Shown one piece after another: positions 1 to 11,826 of a stretch of 64,000 nucleotides of DNA (within the stretch, counting starts at the first letter, position 1; every line of letters starts with the position of its first letter). The stretch is from assembly GCF_014066305.1 (NCBI RefSeq), contig NW_023501088.1, forward strand, positions 176,501-240,500, written 5' to 3'. The DNA is from Letharia columbiana (taxonomy: Eukaryota; Ascomycota; Lecanoromycetes; Lecanorales; Parmeliaceae). The notes under the pieces are model-generated. The model did not search any database. It was not told where the DNA came from and saw only the letters and a program-made list of their open reading frames with translations. The position numbers and the translations under genes were made by a program.

Positions 1-38
1 TCTCAGACTACATTGCCCGAAATAATAGTCATGATCCA

Positions 39-751
39 CTAAGACTCCGTAGTCACTCGGGCCTTCGCATTTGTAACCTTTACCCCCAACTGCTTCGCCT
101 TCGCAACGATATCCACTCTCTTTCTCGATGAAACTGCATGGGAAATCCTGTTTGCAGTCAGCGCCCAATGCGACAATCAAAAAGACGCGATTAAGGAAGA
201 GCAAGTCTGTTTACGTACTCTGCCGCGAACGTCTTGTTGTGCATAAGCAGAAGGTCAACATCTCTGGAATTGTGGACAACGAAGGCTTTGTGGCCAGAAG
301 GCATCAGATGCCGGGTTTTCTTATTGGAACCGTATCCTATCTAAATCATGGTACTTCAATCAGCCTCTCTCCTTAGCAATATAATTTGCCGACCATATTT
401 TCGGCGGTCTGAGAAGCAGGCAACATTCGTGCCCATAAGTTTCTTCTCAATAACGCACTAGTTGCATAGTACAAAACGCACATACCGAAGGCATAGCAGC
501 TTGACCCTTGAAACGTCTGCGGACTCGGTTGTCGATACCCTTGGGCTTCCGCCAATTTGCGTCGACACATTTGTAGGTGTCGCTCTGGTGACGATTGAAG
601 CGCTTCGTGCCTGCAGAACGAATGATCAGCAGAATCACTATTGACTGCTGCCATAAAAATGTAGCGGAGGTGGAGCGGTTTGTGAGAAGCTCGAACAACG
701 GGTTGACTTACGCTTTTTCACGATCTTAATGTGCTTTTTCGCGGCAGCCAT
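39..751 (-). CDS. rpl32: 60S ribosomal protein L32 (eL32)
   Basis: Structural protein of the large cytoplasmic ribosomal subunit. Four coding exons on the minus strand (712-751, 486-610, 219-340, 39-147) sum to 396 bases, giving 131 residues, the usual fungal L32 length. Splicing yields the family landmarks: [28 protein letters not shown], the [19 protein letters not shown] segment, [13 protein letters not shown] and a C-terminus ending VTTES. The introns are short with GT..AG ends; the third ends in CAAACAG and restores the reading [13 protein letters not shown]. The start lies directly after a probable 5' UTR intron. The J-protein gene lies upstream on the same strand. The match leaves little doubt about the product; exon edges were placed by eye. 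Confidence 0.97.
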
Positions 752-818
752 CTGGAACGCTCAAAGGCTCATCAGCAGCCATCTATATCAGGAGTGCCCG
801 CAGTTGTTGGAGACATAC
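752..818 (-). other. Probable 5' UTR intron of rpl32
   Basis: On the minus strand a GTATGT donor at 818 and a TTCCAG acceptor end immediately before the rpl32 ATG at 751, with a GCTGATG branch-like site 20-30 bases upstream of the acceptor. Introns abutting the start codon are frequent in fungal ribosomal protein genes. No transcript data are available here. Confidence 0.6.
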
Positions 819-931
819 CCTGACGTAGGTGATCGATGTTAACGTGATGTTTGGAATCGAATTTCAAGGACGGCAATGTTCAAGTGCTACTAGCTTCTGC
901 GCTAGTGGTTAAGCGATAATTCCCAGCAAAG

Positions 932-943
932 TTAGGGTTAGGG
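932..943. promoter_or_regulatory. Telobox (two TTAGGG units) upstream of rpl32
   Basis: The plus strand reads TTAGGGTTAGGG, about 180 bases upstream of the rpl32 start codon and about 115 bases upstream of its likely UTR intron. Tbf1-type Myb factors bind TTAGGG repeats, and in many fungi they activate ribosomal protein genes. The position fits a promoter element better than a telomere relic. Binding is inferred, not shown. Confidence 0.55.
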
Positions 944-1174
944 CAAATCTGTCACAGCTAATGTTCGTAACCTCTAATGGGGCTTCGTTGCGTGATATTT
1001 AGTAGAGGATAGCCACGAACATTTTTACAGATTTTCATCGAGCCAAATTATGTGGGTGGGAGTGCTCTATCCATCTGTCCTTATACGCCGTTCTCACCAG
1101 TGCTCTATGTGCGTCTGGCGAAATCCTCGCGTTCATGAGCACGCTGGATGCTTGATGCTTCTTTTCCGCGGTAC

Positions 1175-2695
1175 TCACTGCTGGGCACATTGAGCCTCGC
1201 CTTCTTCTTCATCCTCGTCGTCAACCCACCCTTCGTCGCCTTCGGCACTTGCTCCGAACTCGTTCAAGTTGGCAGTTTCGTCGTAAGCAACATCATCAAC
1301 GACGTCAGCTTGTATTGGGGTTTCGGGAGTCGGTAGGAGTTCTTTCAATTTTGCAAGTACCTGCTTGTCTTCAAGCCATCCATGCTCTGGGAACTTGACC
1401 TTGACCACCAAGTACAAATCTCCCTTTAACTCACTTTTCTTGTGAGGCATTCCTTCACCCACCACCTTGATGACTTGGCCCGGCTCCAAAACACGTGCAT
1501 TAGGCTGAGAATGTTGGATGTGGAGACCTCTACCATCCAGGTGCTTCACGATCACTCGCGAAAAGCCACATAGAGATTCGACTAGAGTGATTTCAATTTC
1601 CGCCAACAGATCAGCGCCTGCCCTTTTGAATGTCTCGTGTTCGGTCTGCACGAGGCCGAAGATAATGTCACCGGGCTCTTGATCGGGTACCTGATCCGCC
1701 TCACCTTCCAGAGTTATCTTGTCTCCTTCTCTGCAGAAGATCAGCAAAGTCGACAAAAGGTAGGAGTAGGAGTATGAGGGCTCTAACTTTGAACCTCTTG
1801 GAATGTAGATTTCCAAAACCTTCCGTGCTTCTGTGACACGCTCACCCTTGCACTTTTTGCATTTGTCTTTTTGAGCATATACACTTCCTTTGCCTTTACA
1901 CGAAGCGCATACGACTGTTTCTTGGGTAACCAGGCCTGGTCCGATAGACCGTAGTCCTTGCTTGGAGCCTGTGATCGCGCATCAGTGGAGCCATTCTTTG
2001 AGCCCGTAACGTCTTGAACGTACCCTTGCCCTGACACGAAGCGCACTGCTTTGCCTTTGCCTTCTCCTTGCCGCCACTTCCCTTGCAGTGGTTACATATG
2101 ACGTTCTTTGTGCTCGCAAATTTTGTGGTCTTTCCCTTGTATAGATCCTCTAAGGTGACCTGATAGGGATGCTCCTCATCATCACCCTTTCTGGACCTTC
2201 TCGGTCCTGGCCCACTGAAACCCGGCGGCATACCGCCCCCCATGCCAAACATCTGTGAAAGCATTTCTTCAAGATCGGGACCTGCGCCCATACCATTGCC
2301 ATGAGCGCTGTCAAATGCAGACATGCCATGGGTATCGTATAAATGTCTCTTGTCATCATCGTATAGGATTTCGTAGGCTTTGCTGACTGATTTGAACTTG
2401 ATTTCTGCGCTAGCTCTCTCGCTCTCGGCCACCTTATCCGGATGGCTAGATAGTGCTGCCTACACATTATCAGCTGAGAAAACCAAAGTAGATAGGAAAG
2501 TGGACCTTATGATATGCTTTCTTGATCTCCGACTTGCTTGCACCACGTCCAACCTCTAAGACCTCTATGATCCCATGAGTACAGGTAACAGCGCAGAAAC
2601 GATTGCCAGCTAACCGTACAAGTCTGTGTCTTCGGCAGAGCTATCCACTGCTCGTAGTCAGCTGTGTATCTTCCTTTAGACTGCAGAGACTTACT
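1175..2695 (-). CDS. Class A J-domain co-chaperone (DnaJ/Xdj1-Ydj1 type) with CaaX end
   Basis: Hsp40 partner that delivers substrates to Hsp70 and stimulates its ATPase. Six exons (2695; 2615-2647; 2506-2564; 2024-2459; 1788-1956; 1175-1730) sum to 418 codons, so 417 residues. The J domain carries HPD at residues 37-39. A glycine-rich segment with FGMGGGMP follows, then zinc-finger CxxCxGxG repeats (CNHCKGSG, CASCQGKG, CASCKGKG, CKKCKGE) and the C-terminal substrate-binding fold (LEIYIPRGSK, EGEADQ, GDLYLVVKV). It ends CAQQ, a farnesylation box as in yeast Ydj1, so membrane association in the cytosol is likely. Two apparent breaks, one in the zinc finger and one after PRGSK, are resolved by canonical introns (1957-2023 and 1731-1787). 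The J-domain wording (EIKFKSVSKAYEIL) is closest to Xdj1. The start codon is itself split by an intron. Confidence 0.9.
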
Positions 2696-2967
2696 CTCCG
2701 TGAGGGTCTAATGGAAGACCTCACAGTGGGCTAAATGGTCATCTCAAGTGTCACATAGGAGATTGCTTTTGAGGCGTAGGTGTAATACGAATGAAGAGTG
2801 TGAAAGAAATCTATTGAGCAGGAAGCAATAAGGTTTATAGTGCCTGAGACAAAATTCTAGTTCACTGCGCGGAGAAAGCGCGCTAGAGGTCAACCGCCTA
2901 GGTCCCCAGATTCCTTGAGCAGCTGCTCCCTACCAAAAAGCCCAGGACTCTTATTAAGAAGGTCTGA

Positions 2968-4998
<2,031 letters not shown>

Positions 4999-5085
4999 AG
5001 TAAATGAATATGATCAGATGTGGTCAGCACAATCGATTCGTAATTTCATTGCTCATTGTCTGTCTAGATGCAAGATCCCTCGAGG

Positions 5086-6157
5086 TCATGCCTTCGACGC
5101 ATTGTCTTCCTGGGCAATCGTAGCTCCAACGGTATTGAATAGCTTTGCCTTGAACTCGCTGACCAGGAGTCCTGTGACTTCCTCACCCGCAATCTTGTTG
5201 CTATCACGAATGACCTTGTCCAGCTGTGTGTCCTGGCCATTGAATCTATGCTGTCCTCCCCGTGAACCTGCTTTGACATTCTTCTCCGCTTGTCGAATCT
5301 TCTCGCTCAAATCCAACATTTGCTTGCTGCCGTACTCACGATTGGTGAACAGTGGACTCTGGCTGAGCGTAGATACCCAGTACTTATTCCACAGCAGTTC
5401 CAGTAGATGTGAGTCCAGCGTGCTCTTAAAATGTGAGATCTCTAAGGAGTAGTATCTGCTTGCGTGTGCGCCGAAGTCCTCGATCTTTGCGAGTGGTATT
5501 GTCTGATAGCCATCTCCTCCGCCGCTTGCTGCTGGCTGGTAATCTTTGGGGAATGTTCGAAAAGCGCCAATCTCCACCTTGCCGGCAGAAATCGTACGGT
5601 CTGGATCTATGACCACAGCGAGAAAAGGGTCTTGGAACATTTGCTGCGTCAATTGCGTGTCGACGTCGATTCCCGATAGCCAGCACCCGTAGCCCGGATG
5701 GCTGTGATACCACCCAATGGCGTTCTCTGCACGCCCATTCTCTCGACATGACGCTAGATATTGGACAACGTACTCGTTGGCCTGGTCTGATGCGTTAACT
5801 CGGGTCTCGGTGCCTTCGACAGGCAACCTGAAAGCGTCCGTAACAATGAATGTGTCACCCGAGATTTTTCCTTGCATAAGGCCCATGACTTCTATTGATC
5901 CTCCAGAGCGTGCATGCATTACCATCTTGAGCAGAGCGACAGCAGAAATGCGGACGTTTTTGAAGTAGTGTGGATCTTTCTTCCATGGACTTTCATTGCT
6001 GATACTTTTTTGCTCAGCATCGTCGTAGGCATAGAGGGCGTCGCGCTGAGGATCAACCAGCTTGGCGGCATTTTCAAGCTCTGCTTTCAATAAGTATAAG
6101 ACCAGGTTGAGTGAACATGGGGAGATGCTCACCCCAGACTTTCTGGAATCTATCCAT
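5086..6157 (-). CDS. csn5: COP9 signalosome subunit 5 (CSN5/Rri1), JAMM deneddylase
   Basis: Catalytic subunit of the COP9 signalosome, which removes Nedd8/Rub1 from cullins and so tunes SCF ubiquitin ligases. Two exons (6133-6157 and 5086-6083, intron of 49 bases) give 340 residues. The MPN+/JAMM metalloprotease centre is complete: E73 in EVMG, then [14 protein letters not shown] with H135, H137, S145 and D148. The C-terminal helical part ([21 protein letters not shown]) is also present. The first exon is tiny (MDRFQKVW), as in many fungal CSN5 genes. The gene is divergent from ase1, and the two share a 368-base promoter region. Nothing suggests loss of activity. Confidence 0.96.
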
Positions 6158-6525
6158 CTTCAAGGACCAAGAATCATCAGGGAGGTAGTATCATGTTGGA
6201 TAGAGTGATTTTGTAATTTGTATGAGCAGGAGCTTGAATGTATTGTTTGACTCCATGTTGGCGCGGAAGAAAGTAAAGCCGACGGCGAGAGACATGCTAT
6301 CGATAGTCGTCATGGCAACTCACCCGCATCTGAAAACACACAGTTTGTGGAGAAACACTCCGCCGACTGATGCCATAAGTGCAGAAGAACTCTCACTTTC
6401 ACTGGTACATCAATCGCACGCATTTGATAGGCCAACAAATAGAGTTCCTTTTGTTTTGATACTCGGGCCACCCTTCAAACTCGGCTTCGAGGCCCCAAGT
6501 CACGGAGACCTGAAATCGGCCAGTC
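6158..6525. promoter_or_regulatory. Divergent promoter region of csn5 and ase1
   Basis: The 368 bases between two start codons that point away from each other. No recognisable factor site or small gene was found; reading frames here are short and lack family motifs. Confidence 0.5.
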
Positions 6526-8986
6526 ATGGACTCGAATCATCTCACTACGCAGGTATCTACCATCATCGGCCAACTACATGGATTGTTCGACGAGATTGGC
6601 GTCCCCAGTCACGAGAGGGAATCAAGAGAGTCGGAGGTACGAGCTGAGATATCAAAGGTTAAAGACAAGTTCTGACATGAAACACAGCTCTTCACTGCTC
6701 TGTCAGAAACACTACATAATCAGCTGCGCTTGGTCACAGCGTAAGCTCCAATCGCAGTCTTGATCTCTCAGATCCTACTGACCATTCATAGCGAGAAAAG
6801 CGAGCTTACCGAAGAGGCTCACCGAATGATCAAGACAATCAAGCAGATGGAAGCGTCGCTGGAAGATCCCGCACCTAAAGATGCGTACTTGCTAGAAGAT
6901 ACAGAGCTGAAAGTCACTGTACCTCTCACACGATGCCTACAAGGTCTGAAGGAGAAGCGCAACACTATTGCCAAAATCCACCGTGAGAGGTTTGAGCAGG
7001 TCAAAAGTAAGATATAGAACAAGTCGAGGGTATGAGCGCTAACGCATTACAGAACTCGTTCAGGCGCTTGAGTCCTATTCTTCCCATCTCGAGCCATCAT
7101 TCATTCAAATCACGCTACCGCCCACATCAAATAATTCCTCGCTTCCCCCAACATTCGACCTTTCACCATCATATATCGCATCACTCGACAATGAATTTTC
7201 CCGGGTGTATGAGGAGTACACACGGCGTATTGCCTCCGTCAAAGGTCTGGCGGAAAATATAGTGAACCTTTGGGCAGAGCTAGGCACACCGCAAGCCCAA
7301 ACAGAAAGTTCGATCGTGAAGTACTACCGAGAAGCCCCAGAGCAATTAGGACTCCACGAACACGATATCCAGCGATTGCAGGCCAAACGCGACAGGCTCA
7401 TTGAGGAGAAGCGGGGCCGTGAACGAAAGTTGAAGGAGCTAAGGAGTACCGTTGAAGGCCTTTGGGATCGTCTTGGTGTGCAAGAGACGGACCGCAAGCA
7501 ATTTCTAGCTGGAAATCGAGGATGTGGATTGAGAGTCATCAATGAATTCGAGGCGGAGCTGGATAGGTTGAATGAGTTGAAGCGACAAAATCTGCACCTG
7601 TTCGTTGAAGATGCACGGTATAAGCTTCAGGAGCTATGGGATTGTCTCTATCTTTCCGAGGAAGAGATGCTTGAATTCGCACCGGCATTTTCTGACGTCT
7701 TCAGCGACGCTCTACTTTCGGCACATGAGGCGGAAATCTCGCGCCTTGAAATATTGAAGGAGCAGCGCGCGCCTACCCTGCAGTTAATCGATAAACATCG
7801 ATCATTGATCACAGATCGAGACGATCTGACAGCTGCAAGCCAGGATGCTTCGCGACTCTTGGGAAAGAACAACAAAGGAGAAAAGCGTGATCCGACCCGA
7901 CTGTTGAGGGAAGAGAAAATGAGGAAAAGGATTGCAAAGGATCTGCCCAAAGTTGAGGTGGAACTCAGGAAAACTTTGGAGCGTTGGGAGGATGACTACG
8001 GCCGGCCTTTCCTAGTTCATGGAGTACGGTACCTGGACGAATTAGTGGCAGCAGCTGCAAAGAGCTTGCCACCAAGATCAAAAACTCCCTCAGGCCCAGC
8101 ACCAACGACACAAAAGGTACCACTGAAATCTGCCCCAGCGCCATCATCATCACGAGCTGGTAGTGTCATGCGTGCTTACCCACCTTCTCGATCTGCCACA
8201 GCAACACCAGCAGGTACACTTAGACGAAATCCTATGGCAAGCTCAGTCTCTACCACTGGAGGAAGAACGCCGTCTAAGATTCCAGCTCGTGTTCCATTGG
8301 GCAATATGCAGCACGGCGGAAACTCACCAGAGCGACGTGCAGCTGCACTAGGGCCATCATACGACACTAGCACCATGCGAAAGATGGGGCCACCTGCGAG
8401 GGCCCCACCTCCAATGATGAGAGACTTGTTTGTACCTCCCAATGCGACTCCCTCCAGTGCTTATGATGTGGAGAACATGCGATGCGAGAGTGCTGCATCA
8501 TCAACCACTGGGAGCGTTCGGCAGATCACACCAGAGGATGTGTATGATGACCGAGAGCGTATGTCATACGTACAAACATCCATAATGCAGTCAGAGCGAA
8601 ACACACCTCAAAATTACCGAGACGCGCAAGCTTCAGCGCGGTACGATACTCGTCACCAACAATACGTGCCAGTTGCCGATAGCAGACAAATATCAACAAC
8701 GTCGACCTCGACGACGGCCGCTTCTGGATCGGAGAATTGGGAGACCTTTGACGACGCTTCTGAGCCGGAGGTAGATCTAAGCGAAGCGTACTATGCTAAG
8801 CTGCGAGCTGCGAAGACCGGGAAGCGCTTTGAACCAGAAGGAGGGTACACACCACCCCGTCCTGGGAAAAAGGTTAAAAGCGTGTACGGCACCGGAATCA
8901 ATGGTCAAAACGTGATCGAGGAAGAAAGTGGGCGCAGGCTTGTTACGGGAAGCGAGTCTGCTTGGACGGATGAAGATGCCTTCTGA
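6526..8986 (+). CDS. ase1: Microtubule-bundling protein Ase1/PRC1
   Basis: Antiparallel microtubule cross-linker of the anaphase spindle midzone, needed for spindle elongation and cytokinesis. Four exons (6526-6636, 6688-6740, 6792-7006, 7053-8986) give 770 residues. The N-terminus has the family pattern (IIGQLHGLFDEIGVP, SHERES, LHNQLRLVT, EEAHRMIKTIKQMEASL). Long coiled-coil or helical stretches follow, then the spectrin-like microtubule-binding part (LWAELG, YYREAPEQLGL, LWDRLGV, LQELWDCLYLSEEE, LERWEDDYGRPFLVHG near residue 425). The last 300 residues are Ser/Pro/Arg-rich and presumably disordered and phospho-regulated, as in homologues where Cdk1 and Aurora control binding. The start ATG gives MDSNHL and lies 368 bases from divergent csn5. 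Confidence 0.95.
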
Positions 8987-9728
8987 ATATCGAAGGTCAC
9001 GACTTACGGAACTGTTACTTCGGATCATGGACATGGTTTTTGTTTCTTGCTCATATTCCTGGGATTTGGAAAGATCCCACCAAGTGAATAGGAGGTTGCC
9101 AGTCCAAGATAGGCGTCAACTGGTGAATACGTGGCCGGAAGCATTGTTTGAATGTATCTTTTCTTCCCTTCTTCTTCTTCAGTGTATTGAATTGCGCGAG
9201 GCCAAAATATCAGGTCGGCCACTATTCGTCCGGTGACATGCACATTACCATGGATCTTCAGCTCGGCGGAATGTGGAAAAAGCATGAACCGAAGAAGTAC
9301 CTTCTATGTCAGCGACCCTATTTGGGTTGGTGATATTTGTCAGTGTTGATAATAGCATACACATGCATTTTGTTCTCGTATACAACGTCCGTGCAAGGTT
9401 TGATACATCCATATTCCGAAGAGCTAAAGACAAGAAACATCCAATGGTAACTGAATCTCTTGCCTGGTTGAGGGGTATCTGGTATCTGTGTACAACTACA
9501 CAGATGACTCTTGAGCGAGGCTTGTGGAGTTCGGGGGCAAATCCCCGTGTCGCTCTGTTGGTTTGAGGCTGGGACATTTTGAATTGTTCTATTCGATAGA
9601 TGACACCTACTTCTGAGCCTTCGTGCTGTACTCTATACGTTGATTCGCGGAATGCTAACTTTTGCTCGTGGATGATTTCCTCGTTCATGGGTATCTTGGA
9701 AACTCCCTGACCAGAAGAATATCCGCGC
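8987..9728. other. Intergenic between convergent ase1 and Irs4-like gene
   Basis: About 740 bases of 3' flank for both genes. A minus-strand open frame covers most of it (9245-9775) but overlaps the end of the neighbouring gene, begins inside it and shows no family motif, so I count it as chance. Nothing else seen. Confidence 0.5.
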
Positions 9729-11426
9729 TCAATGTTGATGCCGGGATACCTTGACGCCATGCAAAAGCCGCACACTATTCCACAAGGACTCGGAAACCAT
9801 AAAAGGTAGCTTCCTACCCTTCAATCGCTGATCGATCAGCCACATCCCTACGACAAATTCATTTCGTTTGAGCCTGTCACCACCTTGAATGTTTACCAAG
9901 TCCCAGATGTCTGCGAGAACATCGTTTGGGAGACGGCTCCGGCTCCAGATGTCGCGGACCATAAGATTGAGGACGCTATCCGATGAATCGGCGTCCATCC
10001 AAAGTCCCTTGTTAGCAGCCCACACACCGTCATACCTTCGTCTCTCCCGTTCCGTCACAGTAGCCCTATACCTTTTCCGATCCCCTTCATGATGTTTGTG
10101 TGGATGCTTCCTCGTGAGGATGCTTTTCTTTTTGTATTCTACTTCGTCATCTGACGGTAACGGTTCTCGCATTGTGTGCCTCAAAACCTTTGCTGGACTT
10201 GGGGTGCGAGACATCTGTCCCTGGCTATGGTGATTATGAAATAGAGAATGCGACTTGTGACGACGGGGCGGTGGTGGTGGCGGTTTCGTCGGAGAAGGCG
10301 CACGGGATGAAGCCAGCGAAGCGGCGACAATAGTGTTGGCCAACGAATCAACCTTTGTCTCAAAGCTTATTGAAGATCTGACTGGTAGAAGAGGACGTGA
10401 AGGTGAAGCGAAAGATAGTTTCAAAGGCAGAAATGCTGGGTCTGACCGAGGTGCTTGTAAAGCAGTGCCCGGTTCCGCAGGCCGAGCTTGAGCCAATGCT
10501 AACGAGGCACTTTCCTGCGGAATGTCAGTTATATTTTTCTGGCCGCTTTCTGATAATGAATTCAGTGGCGCATAAGCTCCGGATCGGCGTGGAGCTGGGG
10601 GTTCGGGCACAGTGCGTGGTAAAAGCGTCGGATGTGCTGGTTTACTTGACCTTGATGTTGCTGCTCTGGCTCGACCAACTGATTGCGCAGCCGCAGCTGC
10701 AGCACCGGTATCCGTGATGTTCGAAGGGTCTGAAGCTGTGAAACCCCTTTCTAGCTCAGATGCACAAGGGAATGTACCTAGCGAACTAGTAGTGGATAAC
10801 CTTATCGCTGGCTTGATTGGTGTTGGACTTGCAATTACTGATGTAGGCTTGGTCACGTAACGGATCGAATGGGTAATAGGAATATTCCTTTTGTGGTTTT
10901 GCTTGGACTCGAAGAGACTCACGAGGGAACTAGTAGCTCCTCCGACGGCTCCGTCTGTCGAGCGAGATATCGTCGCTGGCGTATTAACCCTGTAATCCAT
11001 AATATTCTGTAAGGGTGACGGCTGGCGCGACTTTGGTGTCGAATCGCCGGACTTTTGAGTGTTGACAGGCGTGGACTTGGAGGTAGCATGCAAAGCGGCA
11101 GCGTAAGAAGGTGACTGCTCTCGTGACCTTCCAACTTTCTCCGAGGCACCAGACCGACGAGGCGTCTTCGTAGAAAGCCTTTCCTCCTTTTGACCGTTTG
11201 AAGTAGCCCCCTCGACGAGTTGGACTCCCTGCCTTCGCATTCCCATTCCAGCGGTCGTAGCTGCGGCGAGAGCTCCATTAGCGCCGACGTGAGACTTTGG
11301 CAAGGATTCTGCCGGGGCAACTAGGGAGAAGGCACGGAAAGCCCCTCGAAAAGCCGTCGATTGTCGTCCCACATCGCGGGAATTCGTGTTCGAAGGGGAG
11401 TGATCCCTGGAGGCGCGAGAGGTCAT
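9729..11426 (-). CDS. irs4: Irs4-like EH-domain protein
   Basis: Single-exon protein of 565 residues. The first 430 residues are low-complexity (Ser/Pro/Ala/Arg-rich) with short proline runs such as PPPPPPRRHKSHS. The C-terminal ~100 residues form an EH domain: RRRYDGVWAANKGLW, LMVRDIWSRSRLPNDVLADIW with the EH 'L..IW' pattern, then GDRLKRNEFVVGMWLIDQ. This arrangement matches Irs4/Tax4, yeast proteins that bind phosphoinositide 5-phosphatases through the EH domain and affect PI(4,5)P2 levels, cell-wall integrity, autophagy and rDNA silencing. The EH domain recognises NPF-containing partners, so the role here is inferred from the family. The ATG at 11426 opens MTSRASRD. Confidence 0.85.
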   Translation of the reverse strand: MTSRASRDHSPSNTNSRDVGRQSTAFRGAFRAFSLVAPAESLPKSHVGANGALAAATTAGMGMRRQGVQLVEGATSNGQKEERLSTKTPRRSGASEKVGRSREQSPSYAAALHATSKSTPVNTQKSGDSTPKSRQPSPLQNIMDYRVNTPATISRSTDGAVGGATSSLVSLFESKQNHKRNIPITHSIRYVTKPTSVIASPTPIKPAIRLSTTSSLGTFPCASELERGFTASDPSNITDTGAAAAAAQSVGRARAATSRSSKPAHPTLLPRTVPEPPAPRRSGAYAPLNSLSESGQKNITDIPQESASLALAQARPAEPGTALQAPRSDPAFLPLKLSFASPSRPLLPVRSSISFETKVDSLANTIVAASLASSRAPSPTKPPPPPPRRHKSHSLFHNHHSQGQMSRTPSPAKVLRHTMREPLPSDDEVEYKKKSILTRKHPHKHHEGDRKRYRATVTERERRRYDGVWAANKGLWMDADSSDSVLNLMVRDIWSRSRLPNDVLADIWDLVNIQGGDRLKRNEFVVGMWLIDQRLKGRKLPFMVSESLWNSVRLLHGVKVSRHQH

Positions 11427-11826
11427 GAACCATGGGCTTTATGGAGAGCCGTGGCCACCCTCGCACATCAACGGCGGAACTCCATATGCTTTGGGTATCG
11501 TGCTTCAAATGGGATGCTGCACCAGACTTTCTGGCATCGTGCAACAAGATATCGCAGAGCTAAAGTATGTTTGGATTTGGAAAGTGACATTCCGCGGCTC
11601 GGCGGATACTTTAGGGTTCTAATCCTCGGCAACACGCGCGCTGAAACCCTGCAGCCTGCTTCAATACGCGCTGATTGGTCCATTCACGATTGAATCTACT
11701 TAGTCCCATCCTTTATTGCCCCCTTCGTGAACAATACTCCAGAAGACAATCAACACCATACTACCTCAACCTTGGAAGCGTCGCGCATCTTCATGGCGCT
11801 CATCCTGACAGTCATGATTACTTTAC
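11427..11826. other. Intergenic: Irs4-like promoter and amidase 3' flank
   Basis: 400 bases. The Irs4-like gene starts at one edge and the amidase stops at the other. No motif or further gene recognised. Confidence 0.5.

Larger units (their letters stand above)
752..1174. other. Intergenic: rpl32 promoter and J-protein 3' region
   Basis: Stretch of 423 bases holding the L32 5' UTR intron and telobox described separately, followed by the 3' untranslated region of the J-protein gene. No further gene was recognised. Confidence 0.6.

Noticed and set aside
932..943. Interstitial telomere relic
   Set aside because: Only two units, in the promoter of a ribosomal protein gene; a factor site explains it better.
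1957..2023. Apparent frameshift in the J-protein zinc finger
   Set aside because: A canonical 67-base GTACGT..CAAG intron removes it and restores QGKG followed by LRSIGPGLVTQE.
9245..9775. 176-residue open frame on the minus strand
   Set aside because: It overlaps the Irs4-like gene end in another frame, lacks motifs and a sensible start context.
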